Positions 59,522 to 64,000 of a DNA stretch of 64,000 nt are shown piece after piece. This DNA is from Calocera cornea HHB12733 (taxonomy: Eukaryota > Basidiomycota > Dacrymycetes > Dacrymycetales > Dacrymycetaceae), in assembly GCA_001632435.1 (NCBI GenBank), contig KV424052.1:16453-80452 (forward strand), read 5' to 3'. Under the pieces are notes generated by a model, which ran no database searches, had not been told where the DNA came from, and saw nothing but the letters and a program-made list of their open reading frames with translations. The first letter of the stretch is position 1; each line of letters begins with the position of its first letter. Position numbers and translations under genes: made by a program.

Positions 59522-62380
59522 ATGGATGTCTCTCAATCCGGCCCCTCCGCTTCAGCAACTCTCCCAAATGATCCCATGGACATCGATCCTCAAAGATCGC
59601 CGGTTGCGGGCCTCTCTCGGCCTGCTGTCCTTCAAACAATCGACATACTTTCAACAAAGTCGCCCTTCGCTGCGCACCCAGATTTGCCACCAAAATCGTC
59701 CATCGAGGGCCAAGATATAGAGGCCGACCTCTCCGGAAACGAGTTTACCTTACAGCCTACATCGCGTTCTCCCTCTCCGCTACCCGAAAGCGCTCAATCG
59801 CTCGGACCATCCTACTATTCCCCCGATCAAACTCCGCGGAACGCACTGCTGGATCTTTACAAGCAGGGAAAGACCCCCCAAGAGGGCTTGATTGTCGTAG
59901 GCAACCACATCGGCGAGTTCCTGGCATCCATACAGGGCGAGCTTCGAATACCTGCGATGCTCATCGTTCCGGGACCCGCGCATTCCAGAGGCCAGGCAAC
60001 ACAGCTTGGTGACCAATGGTTCCTCGAAGTCCCGCTCCGCGCCCGGAAGGGTCTAGCGGTATCTCCATTCCCTTCATTGCGGCCAACAGCCGCCCCCAAA
60101 CTCACGGCAACTGCAGAGCGGGACACGATCATTCTTAACGATGACTTGGATGACGGCGTTTCCTCGGCATCGGGAACATCAACATCAGCCCCTCTGGCAT
60201 CCTCCTCGCGCATATCCACTCCAAAGGGCGACCTCCTGCCACCTCCCAATGCCGCACCAAAGCCATCAGGCGACGTCCTCCCCCCGAAATGGATCTGCGA
60301 AGCATGCAGCTATAAAAATCCGGATGCGCGGGCTGCCTGTCGCGGATGCGGCGCTGCGCGAGATGGAGGGTCGACTGCCCGAAGACGCTTTACACGCAGA
60401 CCCAGTCGCCTTGGCATTCGGTCGCCAGAAGATACGGCCACACCTCCTACCCCCGAGGCCGAACACGGACAGAATGGCTTGATGGATGAAGAAATGAGGG
60501 TGGATAGCCCGGCTGGAGTCGTACCTGGCACCGATCCCGACCTGGTGATCTATGACGACCCGCTTGCCGGACAAGATCATGGACTTATTGGGAGAAGAAG
60601 GCGGAACCGAGAAGGGGCGGAGAGGGGAGAAGGCATGACGTTCGCAAAGATAGCTCTCGAAGACGAGATCAGCGCCGCCCGCAAAGAAATTCTCGTCCGC
60701 AGAGCCTCCTCTTCTCCCGATAAATACCTCAGCAGCAAATCGTGGCCTGAGCGTAAACGCATTGCTCACGCACATCTTCTCGCCTTCATTTGTGAGTATG
60801 CTGCTTCTATGCCTTGTTTTGTGGCTGACAGTGCCCCTAGCTGACCATGTAGGCGGGATTCCCACGTGGCAGGAAATACCCACCAAGCTGTTCCAAAACC
60901 GCCTTAGACTACTGAACTGGCCAGCGGGCAGTGCATTTCCGGGCCCATCTACCACCATTACCATCTACAAGCGTGACGCCCTCCACAACCTCTGCAAAGC
61001 CATCTGGGATGGGTCGCTCGAAATAGAACCATGGGGTGAAGGTGGGTATTTAAGACTAATGACGCAGGGTCGGGTTCTCACCTTGTCCACAGATGAACAC
61101 GCGCTCGACTACCCGACCCTCATTACTGACACAGAGGGGGTAGCGTACAACTACGAGGCTGAGCTGAAGGGAAAGATCGTTCTTGATCTTCTATCACCAC
61201 CGACGAGTGACCCGATAGAAGAGCCCTCCTCGCCCGAGCTCGGCACACGACCCGTAGTCGTAGAAGAATCTTCTGACGAGGCAGATGGTGCAGAATCGGA
61301 AGAATCGGAAGAAGTCAAGGACGAGGATTACACACCCCCAACGCGGCGCTTTGCACGAAGGTCTCGTGCTACGGATTCGTCGCCCAACGAACCAAAGATC
61401 AGACAGATTCCTACCCCAACGTTGCGCACTGTCACTGAGCGACGGTATTTTACCGTAGCTGAGATGGAAAAGGGCAGAGAGGAGATCGATGACTTGTCGA
61501 CTGATTTCGATCTGAACACGGCTGGGGACTACATGAACGCGATTGAGTGGAATCTGTTGCGCAGGATGTGCCGACTGCATCTTTCCGTCTACTTGAGTAC
61601 GCGCCTTCCTATTCCAAAGGAAGCAACCGAACTGACTGTCACCAGATGACGACCTCGGTTATACCGACTTTCAAGATGTTCCGCTGAAGCTGCGAGAGAA
61701 GCATCTGCGCCTGACGGGCTGGCCTGCCGAGTGTGACCTTCCCTCGGGCACGCATCCTGCAAATTGGAAGAGAGACTGGGTAAAGAAGCTGTTGCTGGCG
61801 ATCTGGGGAAAGACACTAAAGCTAGAGGACTGGGACCAAGGTACGTATGCACCGCGCCTCAAAAGATCCCTTACTGAAAGTCCATACAGGGGAGACGGTC
61901 CAGGACGCGCCGCTTATTGTGGATACGCTGGGCAAGGAACACTGGTACAACGAGACCGCGGACGGGGTGCTGCACCACCGTGCACCGCGTCCCACTCCGC
62001 CCGACCGCATCGACAAATCACCCAGCAAACCCGGCCCGTCCGGCACACCCAGGCGCATTACCGTGGAGCTCGTGGATCCCGCCCCTACGCCCTCCGGGTC
62101 TGTCAACCCCTGGAAACTGCAGAAAATCAGATTCCGGCGCAGGACACCCAGCTCGCCGGAACTGGGGGAGAGCACCCGTTTGCCCGCTGTGCGCTTCGCC
62201 TCGCCCCCTCCTGGCCGGGCGTCCTCCTCCAGCTCAGGCGTACAGGGGAAGAGGGACGACCCCAAGACCGCGGAGAACCCCCTGAAACGGTCGTCAGACA
62301 CCCTGACGTCGGAGGTGATGGAGAGCAAGGACAGGCTGGAGAGGCTTCTGGGGAAGCGGCCGCGGGTGGACAAGACCTGA
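59522..62380 (+). CDS. RanBP2-type zinc-finger protein with duplicated module
   Basis: Unrecognised as a whole. The start is MDVSQSGPSASATLPNDP at 59522; an in-frame Met at 59450 is less likely because it falls in a pyrimidine-rich 5' region. The N-terminal 280 residues are mostly Ser/Pro-rich with one folded part (EGLIVVGNHIGEFLASIQGE). KWICEACSYKNPDARAACRG then CG (about 60290-60355) is a RanBP2-type finger, W-C-x2-C-x10-C-x2-C, known in other proteins to bind RNA or ubiquitin. After an intron (about 60792-60852), a module GIPTWQEIPTKLFQNRLRLL-NWPAGSAFPG...KRDALHNLCKAIWDGSLEIEPW appears, and again at 61640-61840 as DFQDVPLKLREKHLRLTGWP...KRDWVKKLLLAIWGKTLKLEDW. An acidic segment (ESEESEEVKDEDY) lies between. 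The tail is basic and ends LLGKRPRVDKT. Probably nuclear. Confidence 0.7.
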
Positions 62381-62781
62381 CACGCGAGCTGATCACCTGC
62401 TGTTTGAGATGAAGTGCTGTGAGAGTGTGTAAGTAAACGAGATGGGCGCTGATGTAATGGTGTGATGATGTGATGATGTACCGGTGGACGCAGGCTGTAG
62501 ACTTTACGCGTACGAGATGATTCAGATACTTCAATGAGATTCAAACTTTCCAATAGGCCTCAGACATGCGCTGCGGGGAGGGCGCCCACACTCAGGCACG
62601 CTTCTGGTGCTGTTTGCCGAGTGCGCACACACGTCCACACATGCACAACCTCCTTCCGTATCATACAAGCACATTGTTCCCCTCAGATATCCTCTCAACT
62701 CATAAGTGCAATCTGCCTCAGCTCGCTGCCCCCCAATAAATCAGATTCATGCCTCCCATTACCACCCGAAGAAAGAAGGAC
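62381..62781. other. Convergent 3' flanks
   Basis: 400 bp between the stop codons of the zinc-finger gene and the oxygenase. Includes TGATG/TGTGATGATG repeats at about 62455-62478. No gene recognised. Confidence 0.5.
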
Positions 62782-64000
62782 TTACTTCTCAACCTGCTGC
62801 CCGACCTTCATGACCTCATAGCTCTCCCTCTCGCCCAGCTCAGCATGGCCCTCGGCCTCAGAGCGCTTCTCGGCCCTCTCCTCCAGCTGCGGGATGGGCC
62901 GGAGGGTGAAGTCTGAGGAGAGGTGGTAGAAGAACGTGCTAGAGATGCGGATGAGCGGCCGGTCGGTGTGGCGGATACGGTCCATGGCCTGCCGCGCCAC
63001 CGCCGGGTTGTCAGAACCGCTTCTACTTGCGTGAGGGAGGGAGGGGAAGGGGGGCACCTGCAGAGTAGCGTCGTTCACTACTACCTCGTGATACCCCGCT
63101 TTGACGAGCCCGCCGCTGAGGTGCTCCAGCTGCCGCCCGGCCTGCACGAGCAGGCACCCGGGCGGGATACCCACTGCGATCCGCTTTCCCGTGTTCCTCG
63201 CCCATATATGCAGGCCCTGCGCACAGGACCGTTACCGTCAGCATGCACGTGGGGAGCGCAGGGGCAGCGCGTTAGGGCTTACGGGGTAGCGCGAGCGCCC
63301 GTGGATGGTGAGGAAGTTCAGGTCCGTGTGGAACCCCGCGAGGATCGTGTTCTTCGTGCCGTACTTGCGGAGGTCGCTGGCCGTGGGCGCTAGGAGGTGC
63401 GGGCTGCGGTGTGCGTGTGCGTGTGTGCGGGTCAGTGCTGCTGCTGGGGGAAGAGAGGAGGGGAGGGGAGGGCGTACCCGTATTGCCCGGCGTCCTTGAA
63501 CAGCTCGCGCTCGAGGCCGAAGCCGACCGCCGCCATCTCCGCGACGCCTTCCACGCTGCGCGCTCGTGCGTCAGCCGATACAGCAGCAGCTCCCAAGCAT
63601 CAGTCCGGAGAGAGACACGCACGCGTCCTTCATCCTCTCCCCCCACCTGTTGAGCGTGTCGGGCCACGCGCACGCAAACTCCTTCGGCACGACATTGGGC
63701 ATGTTCAGGCTCGGGTAGGCGGTCGCGTAGGGCGGCGGCGTCTGCATCTTCCAGAAGAAGCGGCACTTGGGGTCCGCCGCGTGCCCGCTCAGGTCCAGCG
63801 GGCGCTCCGCCGGCGCGAGCTGGGCGATGACGGCGAGGCAGGGCTGGGAGGACGCGCACTTTGGCTTCTCGGTGTTCTCGAGGGTCACCCCGACCTGGTA
63901 GCCGACCTCGGGCCGCTCGTCCGCTCTGAGCAGCGCGGTGGGCTGCGAGAAGTAGTCCTCGAGCAGGTCCAGGAAGGTCTGGTTCTCCGATTCGGTTACG
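62782..64000 (-). CDS. 2-oxoglutarate/Fe(II) dioxygenase-like protein, 5' end beyond window
   Basis: A member of the isopenicillin-N-synthase-like 2OG-Fe(II) oxygenases; substrate unknown. The visible part starts in frame at the right edge (SENQTFLDLLEDYFSQP) and passes PPPYATAYPSLNMPNVVPKE and FACAWPDTLNRWGERM. After introns it reads VEGVAEMAAVGFGLERELF, then LAGFHTDLNFLTIHGRSRYP, with the iron ligands His and Asp (HTD) near 63320. GLHIWARNTGKRIAVGIPPG and LLVQAGRQLEHLSGG supply the third ligand, His. YHEVVVNDATLQ is followed by an exon RHTDRPLIRISSTFFYHLSS, where an Arg for 2OG binding would lie, and the stop at 62782. At least four short introns are present. The gene continues to the right. 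Confidence 0.78.

Overview
The window is nuclear DNA of a basidiomycete fungus, most likely an Agaricomycete. Genes are dense, lie on both strands, and are split by many introns of about 50 bp with GT(A/G)NG donors and (C/T)AG acceptors. Housekeeping genes (RMT2, KAP114/importin-9, mitochondrial uS15, centrin, TAF2) have fungal forms. The accessory genes include NB-ARC/TPR NLR-like proteins of the kind expanded in mushrooms. No transposon, rRNA, tRNA or CRISPR array was recognised.

Layout. 1-1.1 kb: 3' truncated RMT2 (-). 1.3-5.1 kb: a heavily broken NLR relic (-). 5.9-6.7 kb: an unrecognised protein (-). 7.1-10.9 kb: importin-9/KAP114 (+). 11.0-12.0 kb: mitochondrial ribosomal protein uS15 (-), with a 34-nt first exon. 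12.3-20.2 kb and 30.9-38.8 kb: two inverted arms of about 8 kb, each carrying one intron-rich gene for an unrecognised protein of about 2,000 residues (copy A on +, copy B on -). The loop between the arms holds an intact NLR (+), a GH3 beta-glucosidase with a PA14 domain (-) and a GH47 alpha-mannosidase (-). 39.7-41.5 kb: a third, 5'-truncated NLR relic (-).

From 41.8 kb the region is ordinary: a low-complexity conserved protein (-), a Gln-rich protein with a Rap1/Myb-like domain (-), an acidic nuclear-type protein (+), an FMN-binding PPOX-family protein (-), centrin CDC31 (-) divergent from TAF2 (+), a small ER membrane protein resembling Pga1 (-), a RanBP2-type zinc-finger protein with a duplicated module (+), and a 2-oxoglutarate/Fe(II) oxygenase-like gene (-) cut by the right edge.

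The most unusual part is 12-42 kb. The two giant paralogues are arranged as an inverted repeat. A gapless 3.2-kb core (15694-18893 and 32241-35440) is almost identical, including introns, while the exons upstream encode proteins only about half to three-quarters identical. That is the pattern expected from ectopic gene conversion. One intact NLR lies between the arms, and decaying NLR copies lie on both sides, so the locus looks like a rapidly turning-over accessory island. A role in self/non-self recognition is inference only.
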